This document shows, piece after piece, positions 33,953 through 43,506 of a DNA stretch of 64,000 bases (position 1 is its first letter; every line of letters starts with the position of its first letter). The notes under the pieces are model-generated. The model did not search any database and was not told the DNA's origin. It was given only the letters and a program-made list of their open reading frames with translations. Position numbers and translations under genes: made by a program. Source of the DNA: CAZPHI01 sp964586425 (GTDB lineage Bacteria; Bacillota; Clostridia; Lachnospirales; Lachnospiraceae); the NCBI GenBank assembly GCA_964586425.1, contig CAZPHI010000001.1, positions 1-64,000 on the forward strand. Reading direction: 5' to 3'.

Positions 33953-35172
33953 ATGAGTTTACCTTTTAAATACACAGAAACTATGAAGGCTATGCTTAAA
34001 GAAGATTATGATGCATATCTTGAAAGTTTTAATGATAATAGATTATATGGATTAAGAGTGAATACATTAAAAATCAGTCCTGAGGAATTCTTAAGGATAT
34101 CACCATTCAAGTTAACACCAATTCCTTGGATAGAGAATGGTTTCTATTTTAGTGAAGAAGACAAGCCATCCAAGCATCCATATTACTTTGCTGGTTTATA
34201 TTATATTCAGGAACCAAGTGCTATGACACCTGCTAATGTGCTTCCGATAGAAGAGGGAGATATTGTCTTTGATATGTGCGCTGCACCTGGTGGAAAGTCA
34301 ACAGAGTTAGGTGCTAAGCTTAATCAGACAGGTTTGCTAATAACTAATGACATCAGCAATTCAAGAGCAAAAGCACTTCTAAAGAATGTAGAAGTATGTG
34401 GAATACCTAATGTATGCGTATTATCAGAAGACCCAGTTAANNNNNNNNNNNNNNNNNNNNNNNNNNNNNNNNNNNNNNNNNNNNNNNNNNNNNNNNNNNN
34501 NNNNNNNNNNNNNNNNNNNNNNNNNNNNNNNNNNNNNNNNAAAAAAGTATTATTCTTAATGGAGCCGATATGTTAAAACCAGGTGGCAAGATGCTTTATT
34601 CAACCTGTACTTTTTCAAAGCTTGAGGACGAAGAGAGTATTCGACATCTACTTAAGAACCGACCATGTATGAAATTAATTGATATAAAACCATATGAAGG
34701 TTTCAGACATGGATTTGTTGAAGATGAAGAAGATAAAGAGCTGCAACTTGATAAATCAGTTCGTATATGGCCTCATATTATGCAGGGAGAAGGACACTTT
34801 GTTGCATTATTTGAAAAGTCATATGATGCCGAAGGTGGTAATTATGTTATGCCACTACCCGATGGTAAATCAAAGATACCTGAGGAATTAGAAACATTTA
34901 TTAATCTATTAGAATATAAGATTGATAAAAAAGACATTGAGATAATTGACAATAGAGTATTCGTTATTCCACGTGTTGCAGGTGATATGAAGAAGCTTAG
35001 GAAGCTGCGCACTGGTTTATTACTTGGAGAACTTAAGAAGAATAGATTTGAGCCTAGCCAGGCACTTGCAATGGTACTGAAGAAGAATGAGTATCCATAT
35101 ACTGTTGATTTGTCAGTATCAGACGGCAATGTAATTAAGTATCTTAAAGGAGAAACGATTGACATAACATAG
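33953..35172 (+). CDS. rsmF: RsmF-like rRNA cytosine-C5 methyltransferase, interrupted by a gap and by an in-frame TAG
   Basis: NOL1/NOP2/Sun family. Before the N-run (34441-34540): N-terminal domain, SAM site FDMCAAPGGKSTELGA and a second motif ending VLSEDPV. After the N-run: GADMLKPGGKMLYSTCTFS, with the catalytic-region Cys in STC, and the start of the RsmF C-terminal domain. The motif with the second Cys (DAPCSGEG type) should lie in the missing part. The two sides are in different frames if the gap were exactly 100; a true gap length of 2 modulo 3 joins them. The frame then stops at TAG (35170-35172), but the conserved tail continues in frame to 35295. An intact gene would end there in TAATG overlap with the next gene. 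Confidence 0.85.
34441..34540. other. Assembly gap (100 N), true loss of sequence
   Basis: Unlike the gap at 30236, the flanks share no sequence. Some 50-65 residues of the methyltransferase, with the motif IV Cys, are expected here by comparison with the family. The length of 100 is nominal. Confidence 0.9.
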
Positions 35173-35295
35173 GAAGAGGCCAAAAATCAAAGTGGCTGGG
35201 TTCTTATATGCGTTGATGGTTATCCACTGGGCTGGGGAAAATTAAGTGATACAACAGTTAAAAATAAATATTTGGCAGGATGGCGTTGGATGTAA
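35173..35295 (+). pseudogene. C-terminal remnant of the RsmF-like gene after an in-frame TAG
   Basis: 40 codons in the same frame as the gene before it, ending in TAA at 35293-35295. They read EEAKNQSGWVLICVDGYPL, then GWGKLSDTTVKNKYLAGWRW: the GWxLxCxDGYPLGWGK and YLPGWRW pattern that normally ends RsmF-like proteins. The TAA overlaps the ATG of the next gene by one base (TAATG). So the upstream TAG is new, whether a mutation, a strain variant or a sequencing error. Confidence 0.85.
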
Positions 35296-36089
35296 TGGCT
35301 CTATTAAGATTAGATAAATATCTTGCAGACATGCAAGTTGGTACAAGGAGCGAGGTTAAGGCTTATATAAGAAAAGGTAGAATAATGGTTGACAATAAAA
35401 CTATTACGTCACCCGATATTAAGATTGACACGCAAAATTCAGTAATAACATTCGATGGTAATAATATTGCATATTCAGAATTCGAATATTATATGCTTAA
35501 TAAACCAGCCGGGGTTCTTACAGCGACAATGGATAAGAAGGCTAAAACAGTACTTGATCTTATTGTTGATAAGAAAAGAAAGGATTTATTTCCGGTTGGC
35601 AGATTAGATAAAGACACAGAAGGTCTGCTTCTTATAACTAATGATGGTGATATGTGCCACGAATTACTTGCACCCAAAAAGCATGTTGATAAAGTATATT
35701 ATGCCAAAATCTGGGGAATGGTTGATAATGACACAATAGATGCCTTCAACAAGGGTATTCGTATTGATGCTGATACTATAACAAGACCGGCATTATTAAG
35801 GATATTAAAGGTATATGATGAAAGACCGGATTGCCTAACGGAATATATGTTAGATAATATTGATATTACAAGAATTAATGAACAAAACAGATGGTGCGAA
35901 ATTGAGATTACAATTCATGAAGGAAAGTTTCATCAGGTTAAGAGAATGTTTGAAGCTGTAGATACAAGTGTTATATATCTTAAGCGTCTTGCTATGGGAC
36001 CACTCAAGCTGGATAAAAAGCTTGCCCCAGGCGAATATAGACATATTACTGATGCTGAACTATCGGCATTAAAAGAAGCTACGATGTAA
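35295..36089 (+). CDS. rsuA: RsuA-family 16S rRNA pseudouridine synthase
   Basis: 264 residues from the ATG at 35295, which overlaps the old end of the RsmF-like frame (TAATG); the ATG at 35280 is the Met of a GWRWM tail read in another frame. S4-like domain (LLRLDKYLADMQVGTRSEVKAYIRKGRI), then the catalytic Asp in FPVGRLDKDTEGLLLITNDG and the conserved KFHQVKRMFEA near the end. RsuA modifies U516 of 16S rRNA; RluB/RluF relatives act on 23S, so the target is not certain. Confidence 0.9.
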   Translation: MALLRLDKYLADMQVGTRSEVKAYIRKGRIMVDNKTITSPDIKIDTQNSVITFDGNNIAYSEFEYYMLNKPAGVLTATMDKKAKTVLDLIVDKKRKDLFPVGRLDKDTEGLLLITNDGDMCHELLAPKKHVDKVYYAKIWGMVDNDTIDAFNKGIRIDADTITRPALLRILKVYDERPDCLTEYMLDNIDITRINEQNRWCEIEITIHEGKFHQVKRMFEAVDTSVIYLKRLAMGPLKLDKKLAPGEYRHITDAELSALKEATM

Positions 36090-36115
36090 TAAACATCTGG
36101 CATTGGAGGATTAGA

Positions 36116-37960
36116 ATGAGTGAGTTTTTACCTATAAATAAAGCTGATATGAAAAAAAGAGGATGGACACAATGCGATTTTGTGTACGTTATTGGTGATG
36201 CTTACGTTGATCATCCTTCTTTTGGACCAGCAATTATAAGCCGTGTTCTTGAAGCTAACGGATATAAGGTTGGAATTATTGCACAGCCTGACTGGAAAGT
36301 ATCAGAAAGCATTACTATACTTGGTAAACCAAGACTTGGATTTCTTGTTTCATCCGGTAATATGGATTCGATGGTTAATCATTATACGGTTAATAAGAAG
36401 AAAAGACATAATGATGCATTTACTCCAGGTGGTGAAATAGGCAAAAGACCTGATTATGCTACAACCGTATATTGCAATCTTATCAAACAGACATATAAGG
36501 ATGTCCCTATTATAATAGGTGGAATTGAAGCGAGCTTAAGACGTCTGGCGCATTATGATTATTGGTCAAATAAAGTTAAACATTCAATACTTGTTGATTC
36601 TGGAGCTGATATTATATCATATGGTATGGGTGAACACTCAATCGTTGAAATTGCAGACTGCCTAAATAGCGGCCTTGCAGCAAAAGATATCACATTCATC
36701 AAAGGAACAGTATATAAGACTACTACACTTGATAATCTGTCTGATTATATTGAACTTCCTGAATATAATGAAGTTAGTACTGATAAGAAGAAGTATGCCA
36801 GAAGTTTTTATACACAGTATACTAATACTGATCCATATTCAGCCAAAACACTGGTTGAGAAATATAAAGAGAAATTATACATTGTTCAGAATCCACCTGC
36901 ACTTCCATTGACTGATATAGAGATGGATGATGTGTATAGTTATGATTATTGTCGAGCAGCACATCCATGCTATAAGAAACTAGGTGGAATATCTGCAATT
37001 GATGAGATCAAATTCAGTATTACCAGTAACAGAGGCTGCTTTGGTGGCTGTAGTTTCTGTGCGCTTACATTTCATCAGGGACGTATTATTCAAGTGAGAA
37101 GTCACCAATCAATTATTGATGAAGCTACACTTATGACAAAGGATCCTGAATTCAAAGGATATATTCATGATGTTGGTGGCCCTACAGCAAACTTTAGACA
37201 CACGTCATGCAAGAAGCAGCTTACCAAGGGAGTATGTCCTAACAAACAGTGCCTTTTTCCTAAGCCATGTGCAAATCTTACAGTTGATCATTCTGATTAT
37301 ATTAGTTTGTTAAGAGAATTGCGCAAAATTCCAAAAGTTAAAAAGGTATTCATTCGTTCAGGTATTCGTTTTGATTATGTCTGTGCAGACAAAGATAAGA
37401 CATTCCTGCGTGAGTTATGTGAGAATCATATTAGCGGACAATTAAGAGTTGCTCCTGAACATGTAAGTGATAATGTTCTTAAGATGATGGGAAAGCCATC
37501 TAACAATGTATATCAACAGTTCATTAAAGAATATGAAACCATTAACCAAAAAACTGGAAAAGAGCAATTTGTTGTACCATATCTTATGTCTTCACATCCA
37601 GGTTCAACAATGAAGGAAGCTATTGAATTAGCTGAATATATAAGGGACTTAGGCTATATGCCTGAACAGGTTCAGGATTTTTATCCTACACCATCAACGA
37701 TTTCTACATGTATGTATTATACAGGATTAGACCCAAGGACGATGGAGCCTGTATATACACCAGTTAGTCCGCATGAAAAAGCTATGCAGCGTGCGTTGAT
37801 ACAATATAGAAAACCTGAGAATTATAATCTTGTTAAAGAAGCTTTATTAAAGAATGGCAGGAATGATTTGATTGGATATGAGAAGCATTGTCTTATTCCA
37901 CCTAGACCTTTCGCAGTAAAGTCTGACAAAAATAATAAAAAAGCAAGACCTCACAGATAA
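36116..37960 (+). CDS. YgiQ-family radical SAM protein
   Basis: 614 residues. N-terminal domain (FVYVIGDAYVDHPSFGPAIISRVLEANGY) and a radical-SAM core with the iron-sulphur motif RGCFGGCSFC (CxxxCxxC) at about residues 306-313. A second Cys cluster (CKKQLTKGVCPNKQCLFPKPC) follows. The function of YgiQ is unknown. TTGGAGGATTAG sits before the ATG. Confidence 0.93.
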   Translation: MSEFLPINKADMKKRGWTQCDFVYVIGDAYVDHPSFGPAIISRVLEANGYKVGIIAQPDWKVSESITILGKPRLGFLVSSGNMDSMVNHYTVNKKKRHNDAFTPGGEIGKRPDYATTVYCNLIKQTYKDVPIIIGGIEASLRRLAHYDYWSNKVKHSILVDSGADIISYGMGEHSIVEIADCLNSGLAAKDITFIKGTVYKTTTLDNLSDYIELPEYNEVSTDKKKYARSFYTQYTNTDPYSAKTLVEKYKEKLYIVQNPPALPLTDIEMDDVYSYDYCRAAHPCYKKLGGISAIDEIKFSITSNRGCFGGCSFCALTFHQGRIIQVRSHQSIIDEATLMTKDPEFKGYIHDVGGPTANFRHTSCKKQLTKGVCPNKQCLFPKPCANLTVDHSDYISLLRELRKIPKVKKVFIRSGIRFDYVCADKDKTFLRELCENHISGQLRVAPEHVSDNVLKMMGKPSNNVYQQFIKEYETINQKTGKEQFVVPYLMSSHPGSTMKEAIELAEYIRDLGYMPEQVQDFYPTPSTISTCMYYTGLDPRTMEPVYTPVSPHEKAMQRALIQYRKPENYNLVKEALLKNGRNDLIGYEKHCLIPPRPFAVKSDKNNKKARPHR

Positions 37961-37995
37961 GTTATGTGAAAGCCTTTTTAGCTATGGAGGATAAA

Positions 37996-38811
37996 GTGAA
38001 ACATATAGCAATTATAACGGGTGCCTCTTCGGGAATTGGAAGAGAATTTGCAATACAAATTTCAAAAAAATATAGTAAATTAGACGAATTGTGGCTGATT
38101 GGACGTAATAAGGACGAGCTTATTCAAACATCCGATTCAATTAAAATTCCTGTCAACAATATTGTTATGGATCTATCAAAGAACGAATCCTACTATATTC
38201 TAAACGATTTGTTAAAGGAATCAGAAGTCAGTGTAAGAATTCTTGTTAATTGTGCAGGAAGTGGTAGGACTGGTGATTTTATGGATAATTCTATTGATGA
38301 TATCTGTCGTGTAACAGATATTAATGCAAAGGGCTTGGCTGCAGTGACAAGGGTTGTTCTTCCATATATTACTCCATATAGTCATATTATACAGGTCTGC
38401 TCAATGTCGGCGATGCTTCCACAACCTGATTTTTCAATATATGCTGCGTCAAAAGCGTATGTACGTAGTTTTTCAAAAGCATTATATTATGAATTAAAGT
38501 CATCACACATAAGCGTCACATGCGTATGTCCAGGACCAGTTAAAACTAAATTCTTTGAAGTTGCTGACCCAGAGCAAACAAGACCGGCATATAAGAAAAT
38601 ATTCATGTATAAAGCACAGAACGTTGTTAGCAAAGCATTAAAAGATGCCGCTGTAGGCGATTTTTACTCAATATATGGTTTTATGATGAATCTTTTATAT
38701 GGATTAGAAGTTATAATTCCTGAAAGTATTATACTTTCTATTATGTATGGACGTTTTGGCAAAAAGAATAATATAAAAGATGCTGACGGAGGAATGAATG
38801 AAGAAAATTAA
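37996..38811 (+). CDS. Short-chain dehydrogenase/reductase (SDR family)
   Basis: 271 residues from a GTG at 37996 with GGAGG 5 bp upstream; the earlier GTG at 37966 adds residues that the family lacks. NAD(P) motif ITGASSGIGREF, NCAGSG, and active Tyr-Lys in YAASKAYVRSFSKAL with SMS before it. Closest in feel to the DltE/YqjQ group, substrate unknown. It overlaps the next gene by 14 bp. Confidence 0.9.
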   Translation: MKHIAIITGASSGIGREFAIQISKKYSKLDELWLIGRNKDELIQTSDSIKIPVNNIVMDLSKNESYYILNDLLKESEVSVRILVNCAGSGRTGDFMDNSIDDICRVTDINAKGLAAVTRVVLPYITPYSHIIQVCSMSAMLPQPDFSIYAASKAYVRSFSKALYYELKSSHISVTCVCPGPVKTKFFEVADPEQTRPAYKKIFMYKAQNVVSKALKDAAVGDFYSIYGFMMNLLYGLEVIIPESIILSIMYGRFGKKNNIKDADGGMNEEN

Positions 38812-39373
38812 CAAATGTGACACCGGATATATTGAACAAAATAAAAAACGTAAATTAATATATACATTAACTGGGCTTTTTATTGTTGCAGCTATATTAG
38901 TAACCGGTATTATAATATACAAATCAAAAACCAACTATTTTACAGTCGCAGCTGCAGTAGCATCATTGCCAGTTGCTAAGATTGCAGTTTCGTTTTTTAT
39001 GTTTATGCCTTATCATTCAACGGATAATGCTTTATGCGAAGAATTGGATAAAATATGCAAAAACGTAGTATATAATGTGGATTGTATTATGACATCAAAA
39101 GAAAAAGTTATGCATATTGATGCAGCTGTAATAACACCAGCGCAGATTATTGCATATACAACATCATCTAAAGTAGACAAGCAATATTTTCAAAAGACAA
39201 TAAAAGAATTTGAAAAGCAAGGCAAAGTTAAAACTGAGGTTGTTCTTTTTACAGACAAAAACAAGTTTATTGAAAGGGTTAATGCTGTTAACAACATCTA
39301 TGCTGAAATTAGTGATTATGATAAAGAAACAATGAATATGGCTGATTCTGTATTCAAGGTTATGTGCATGTAA
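38798..39373 (+). CDS. Small membrane protein of unknown function
   Basis: 191 residues. Two adjacent membrane helices near the N-terminus (about 20-41 and 48-71), then a mixed alpha/beta cytoplasmic domain of about 115 residues. GGAGG 5 bp before the ATG lies inside the end of the SDR gene. No motif recognised. It is seen between SDR and RluA genes, so probably part of this operon. Confidence 0.7.
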   Translation: MKKINKCDTGYIEQNKKRKLIYTLTGLFIVAAILVTGIIIYKSKTNYFTVAAAVASLPVAKIAVSFFMFMPYHSTDNALCEELDKICKNVVYNVDCIMTSKEKVMHIDAAVITPAQIIAYTTSSKVDKQYFQKTIKEFEKQGKVKTEVVLFTDKNKFIERVNAVNNIYAEISDYDKETMNMADSVFKVMCM

Positions 39374-39403
39374 TTAAAGATTGTTTACTATGAAAGGTTG
39401 ACT

Positions 39404-40402
39404 ATGAAAGAAGTAATAGTTAGTGGGCGTGATGCAAATCAACGTCTGGATAAATTCTTAGCAAAGTATCTATCTGAAGCGCCAAAAAGCTTTATATATA
39501 AGATGCTTCGAAAGAAGAATATTGTATTAAATGGCAAGAAAGCAGACGGCAGCGAAAAGATTATTGCTGGTGATGAAATCAAGCTTTTTCTTGCAGATGA
39601 TACAATAGACAAATTCTCTAAAGTAGAAAAAGATAACAGAAATATTGTAAAATCACATCAATTTACGCTGGATGTTCTATATGAAGATAGTGATATAATA
39701 ATTGTTAACAAGCCATGTGGTGTCTTATCACAAAAAGCTGACAAAACAGATATTTCACTTGTTGAGTATATCAAAGAATATCTTGTTGATTCGGGTGAAC
39801 TTGATGCTGAGGCCTTAAAAACATTTCATCCAGGGATATGTAATCGACTTGACCGTAATACAAGTGGAATAGTAATAAGCGGAAAGACTGTAAAAGGTCT
39901 GCAAGAGATGTCGGAAGCAATAAAGATGCGAACAATGCACAAATACTATATCTGTATTGTTAAGGGAAGTATTACTGCACGTTCTAATGTGAAGGGATAT
40001 CTTACTAAAGATCATAAATCCAATACGGTGAAAATCACGAATAATAGTATTAATGATGATTCTGCATATATTGAAACTGAGTATATTCCTGTTTGCTCTA
40101 ATAAGAATTATACTTTGCTGAAAGTGAATCTTATTACTGGACGTTCGCATCAGATACGAGCACATCTTGCATATCTTGGGCATCCACTGGCTGGCGATCA
40201 TAAATATGGTGACAGTTCTATGAATTCTTTTGTTAAAAGAAAATATAACATAGATTCGCAGATGCTTCATGCTTATGAAATTATATATCCACAACAGAAG
40301 CTTACGATAACGACAGCAATACCTGAGACTTTTGTACAATTTCTAAAAGGAGAGGACTTATGGCAACCTGGAATTCAAGAGGACTTAGAGGCTCTTCACT
40401 AG
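39404..40402 (+). CDS. RluA-family pseudouridine synthase
   Basis: 332 residues from the ATG at 39404 (GAAAGG 6 bp upstream). S4 domain (QRLDKFLAKYLSEAPKSFIYKMLRKKNI), then the catalytic Asp in CNRLDRNTSGIVISGKT and RSHQIRAHLAYLGHPLAGDHKYG. Probably 23S rRNA specific (RluC-type). A second family member (RluD) is at 60.0 kb. recU starts 43 bp before its stop. Confidence 0.9.
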   Translation: MKEVIVSGRDANQRLDKFLAKYLSEAPKSFIYKMLRKKNIVLNGKKADGSEKIIAGDEIKLFLADDTIDKFSKVEKDNRNIVKSHQFTLDVLYEDSDIIIVNKPCGVLSQKADKTDISLVEYIKEYLVDSGELDAEALKTFHPGICNRLDRNTSGIVISGKTVKGLQEMSEAIKMRTMHKYYICIVKGSITARSNVKGYLTKDHKSNTVKITNNSINDDSAYIETEYIPVCSNKNYTLLKVNLITGRSHQIRAHLAYLGHPLAGDHKYGDSSMNSFVKRKYNIDSQMLHAYEIIYPQQKLTITTAIPETFVQFLKGEDLWQPGIQEDLEALH

Positions 40403-40896
40403 AAGAACTAATTAATATAAGTAATGAAATATATCAAAAAAATAATCTTGCATTGATTCAAAAAATTCCAACACCAATTAAGCCAGTCAAAATGGATATG
40501 ACAACAAGGCAGATTACACTGGCATATTTTGACCAGAAGAGTACTGTTGATTATATTGGCGTGGTTCAGGGAATTCCTGTTTGCTTTGATGCAAAGGAGT
40601 GTAATGCAGAAAGCTTTCCAATTGCGAATATTCATGAGCATCAGGTGAATTTTATGGAGAATTTTGAAAGACAAGGTGGTATAGCTTTCCTTATAATATA
40701 CTTTATAAAACATAATGAAGTGTATTATATGACATATAAGGATATGAAGAAATTCTGGGATCGTTCTAAAAATGGCGGTCGGAAAAGTTTTAAATACGAT
40801 GAAGTAAATAAAGAGTACAAAATAAATCACGGACGTGGTATAATAATTCATTATATCGAACAGCTAAAAAAAGACGTTGATTCAAGAGAAAGCTAA
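40360..40896 (+). CDS. recU: Holliday junction resolvase RecU
   Basis: 178 residues. Resolves recombination intermediates; the Gram-positive counterpart of RuvC. Nuclease-fold residues in STVDYIGVVQGIPVCFDAKECN (D..E.K) and SFPIANIHEHQVNFMENFERQGGIAFLII are typical. Its ribosome site (AAAGGAGAGG) and first 43 bases lie in the end of the RluA gene, so translation is probably coupled. Confidence 0.93.
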   Translation: MATWNSRGLRGSSLEELINISNEIYQKNNLALIQKIPTPIKPVKMDMTTRQITLAYFDQKSTVDYIGVVQGIPVCFDAKECNAESFPIANIHEHQVNFMENFERQGGIAFLIIYFIKHNEVYYMTYKDMKKFWDRSKNGGRKSFKYDEVNKEYKINHGRGIIIHYIEQLKKDVDSRES

Positions 40897-40911
40897 TTCA
40901 GGAGATACTAT

Positions 40912-42183
40912 ATGAATAATAATGCACTAGAAAAATACGAATTAATACATGGAACAGCTATAATTGATAACGATTTTTCAATTATAACTGCCAATGAAAG
41001 TATGTTCCAATTTATTGGAATCACTACAAATTGTACATTAGTTGATGTAATACATCAAGTTGATTTAGATGATTTTGTTAATGTTGTCAACAGTCTTAGA
41101 GGCGAAGTTGAGAAAACCATGGTTCTTAGAATGAGAAGAGTAGATAACTCGTACAGATGGATGATGGTCAAGATGAGAAAATGTATTAATGGTAATCCGG
41201 AAGACTCCAAGGAATATCTTAAAATTGTTGTATCAGATATTCTCGCATTAGAGAAATATAACGATGAGTTGAAGAGAGATTTGAAAGACTATCAATGTAT
41301 GATGGCATTGGAAGGTGAGGTATTATTTAATTACGATTGTGAAACTCACTTTATAACATTGTATTATTTTGTTGATGATGAACAGAAGATAGTAACTAAC
41401 GTTAATATTGATGAATTTGTTGAGACATCTATTCAGAATGGCTATATATGTGAAGATGATATTAATGAAATCTATCAGTTAAAGGATGATATTGTTAACG
41501 GAAAAATGAATTTTATTCATGCATATCGTAGTAATTTGTTTAATCCTGAAAGAGAATACCAATTATTAGAGGTTAAAGGTTCGACAGTATATCATCACCT
41601 TGTTAAAAAGAGAGTTGTTGGTTCAGTACGTAATCTTACAGATACTTCGATCAGTTATACAAAGAATACATATACGCATACACAGCATTCAGAATTACTT
41701 ACAGTAGAAGAGGTTGATCTGTATGCACTTAAGAATCTTGAAATCAATTCTTCAAATAATATTGCATTAATATTACTTGAAATTGATAATTATAATACTA
41801 TTGTCAAACAGAAAGGAATAGAGTATACTAAGGAATTGTTTGATACAGTCGCAACTACCACTAAGTCAATGGTTAGCTTTAGAGGAGTTGTAGGACGATA
41901 TAATGAATGCATTTTATACATTGCTATGAAAGGTCTTGATATTGATAATAACCTTAGGGCATTTATTGAATCATTAAGCCACAGCATATCCTGGGACTAC
42001 GCATTTGATAAAGGCGGAGAACATCTTACATTCTCAATTGGTATCGCAAGGAACCCATATAATGGCTCTAATTATGATATTACAAAGAAAAAAGTTCAAC
42101 GCGCATTAGAGATTGCCAATGAAAAAGGCCATAACAGATATATTATATATCGTGAGAATCTTCATGGTGAAATCATATCTTAG
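40912..42183 (+). CDS. PAS domain protein with a degenerate GGDEF domain
   Basis: 423 residues. An N-terminal PAS-like region (about 10-120), a second alpha/beta region (about 130-250) and a C-terminal domain with a GGDEF fold (NNIALILLEIDNYNTIVKQKG, LTFSIGIARNPYNGSNYD, ALEIANEKGHNRYIIY). The place of the catalytic GGDEF loop reads VVGRYNECILYIAM: the Gly-Gly-Asp-Glu-Phe residues are gone. So it is unlikely to make cyclic di-GMP and may be a sensor or binding protein. No membrane segment. It is 15 bp after recU. Confidence 0.8.
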   Translation: MNNNALEKYELIHGTAIIDNDFSIITANESMFQFIGITTNCTLVDVIHQVDLDDFVNVVNSLRGEVEKTMVLRMRRVDNSYRWMMVKMRKCINGNPEDSKEYLKIVVSDILALEKYNDELKRDLKDYQCMMALEGEVLFNYDCETHFITLYYFVDDEQKIVTNVNIDEFVETSIQNGYICEDDINEIYQLKDDIVNGKMNFIHAYRSNLFNPEREYQLLEVKGSTVYHHLVKKRVVGSVRNLTDTSISYTKNTYTHTQHSELLTVEEVDLYALKNLEINSSNNIALILLEIDNYNTIVKQKGIEYTKELFDTVATTTKSMVSFRGVVGRYNECILYIAMKGLDIDNNLRAFIESLSHSISWDYAFDKGGEHLTFSIGIARNPYNGSNYDITKKKVQRALEIANEKGHNRYIIYRENLHGEIIS

Positions 42184-42234
42184 AATATTAGTATATAATG
42201 AATAACAATATAAGCAAAAGGATTGGAGAATATA

Positions 42235-43506
42235 ATGCAGAAAAAGTTATTACATACACCTGAAGGGGTAAGAGATATATATAATAGCGAATGTGCAAAA
42301 AAAAACGTTTTAGAGAATAAGATTCGTAAAGTTCTTAATATGTATGGTTATGAAGATATTCAGACACCTACATTTGAATTTTTTGATATATTTGCAAAAG
42401 AAAGAGGTAGTGTCGCATCTAACGAGATGTTCAAATTCTTCGACCGTGATGGGAATACAATGGTTTTAAGACCAGATATGACTCCATCAATTGCAAGAAC
42501 AGCCGCTAAGTATTATGAGGATGAAGTTCTTCCATTAAAATTATGTTATATGGGCAATACATTCATTAATAACAGCAGCTATCAGGGACGTCTAAAAGAG
42601 ACAACACAGCTTGGTGCTGAATTAATCGGTGATGATTCACTTAGTGCTGATGCTGAAATTATTGCTATGGTTGTTGATTGTCTCCTTAATTCAGGTCTTA
42701 CAGAATTTCAGGTTGAGATAGGTGATGTTCAGTATTTTAAAGGATTTCTTAACAAAGCTGGAATTCACGGTGAATTAGAAGAAGATTTAATTGAATTAAT
42801 TAATAATAAGAATTATTTTGGCGTAGAAGAACTGCTTACAGATAATAATATAGACAAATCAATAACTGAAACTCTTCTTGCATTACCTCAGTTGTTCGGT
42901 TCAGTCGACGTTCTTGATAAGGCACGTAAACTGGCTGATAACAAGGATTCTGATGATGCGATCACACGTCTTTATAACTTATATGAACTTCTTATGAAGT
43001 ATGGTTATGAAAAATACGTAACATTTGACTTGGGTATGCTAAGCAAACATGCATATTATACAGGTGTAATCTTCAATGCTTATACATATGGTACAGGTGA
43101 CAGTATTGTCAAAGGTGGACGTTATGATAAACTAATTGGTCAGTTTGGTTCAGATAAACCATCTATCGGATTCTCATTAACATTAAATCAGCTTCTTAGT
43201 GCATTAGAACGCCAGAAGATAGACGTTCAATTGAATGATAATGGAATATGTGTGTTATATAATGACTCAGCTGATATATATGATGCGGTTTCACTGTCAC
43301 AAAAACTTAGATTAGAAGGATTCAATGTTAATATGCTCTGTAAATCAGCTAATATTGAATTCTCACAATATATTGACAAATGCTGTGCTTCCAATATAGG
43401 ACAGATATATCATATAATTTCATCAGACGAAGTCGAAATTACTAATATTATTGATGGAACAAAAAAGACTTGTATATTAGGTGATATCACAGGAGGTAAT
43501 AACTAA
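42235..43506 (+). CDS. hisZ: ATP phosphoribosyltransferase regulatory subunit HisZ
   Basis: 423 residues from the ATG at 42235 (TTGGAGA upstream). A HisRS-like protein without tRNA-charging use: TPEGVRDIY, TMVLRPDMTPSIARTAAKYY, GRLKETTQLGAELIG and GRYDKLIGQFG are paralogue motifs of histidyl-tRNA synthetase. It is the partner of the short HisG, whose ATG overlaps its TAA. Confidence 0.92.
   Translation: MQKKLLHTPEGVRDIYNSECAKKNVLENKIRKVLNMYGYEDIQTPTFEFFDIFAKERGSVASNEMFKFFDRDGNTMVLRPDMTPSIARTAAKYYEDEVLPLKLCYMGNTFINNSSYQGRLKETTQLGAELIGDDSLSADAEIIAMVVDCLLNSGLTEFQVEIGDVQYFKGFLNKAGIHGELEEDLIELINNKNYFGVEELLTDNNIDKSITETLLALPQLFGSVDVLDKARKLADNKDSDDAITRLYNLYELLMKYGYEKYVTFDLGMLSKHAYYTGVIFNAYTYGTGDSIVKGGRYDKLIGQFGSDKPSIGFSLTLNQLLSALERQKIDVQLNDNGICVLYNDSADIYDAVSLSQKLRLEGFNVNMLCKSANIEFSQYIDKCCASNIGQIYHIISSDEVEITNIIDGTKKTCILGDITGGNN

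Noticed and set aside
33953..34576. Reading the RsmF-like gene straight through 100 N in one frame
   Set aside because: The end so produced (KKVLFLMEPIC) is in a different frame from the true LNGADMLKPGGK continuation, so the nominal gap length is wrong.
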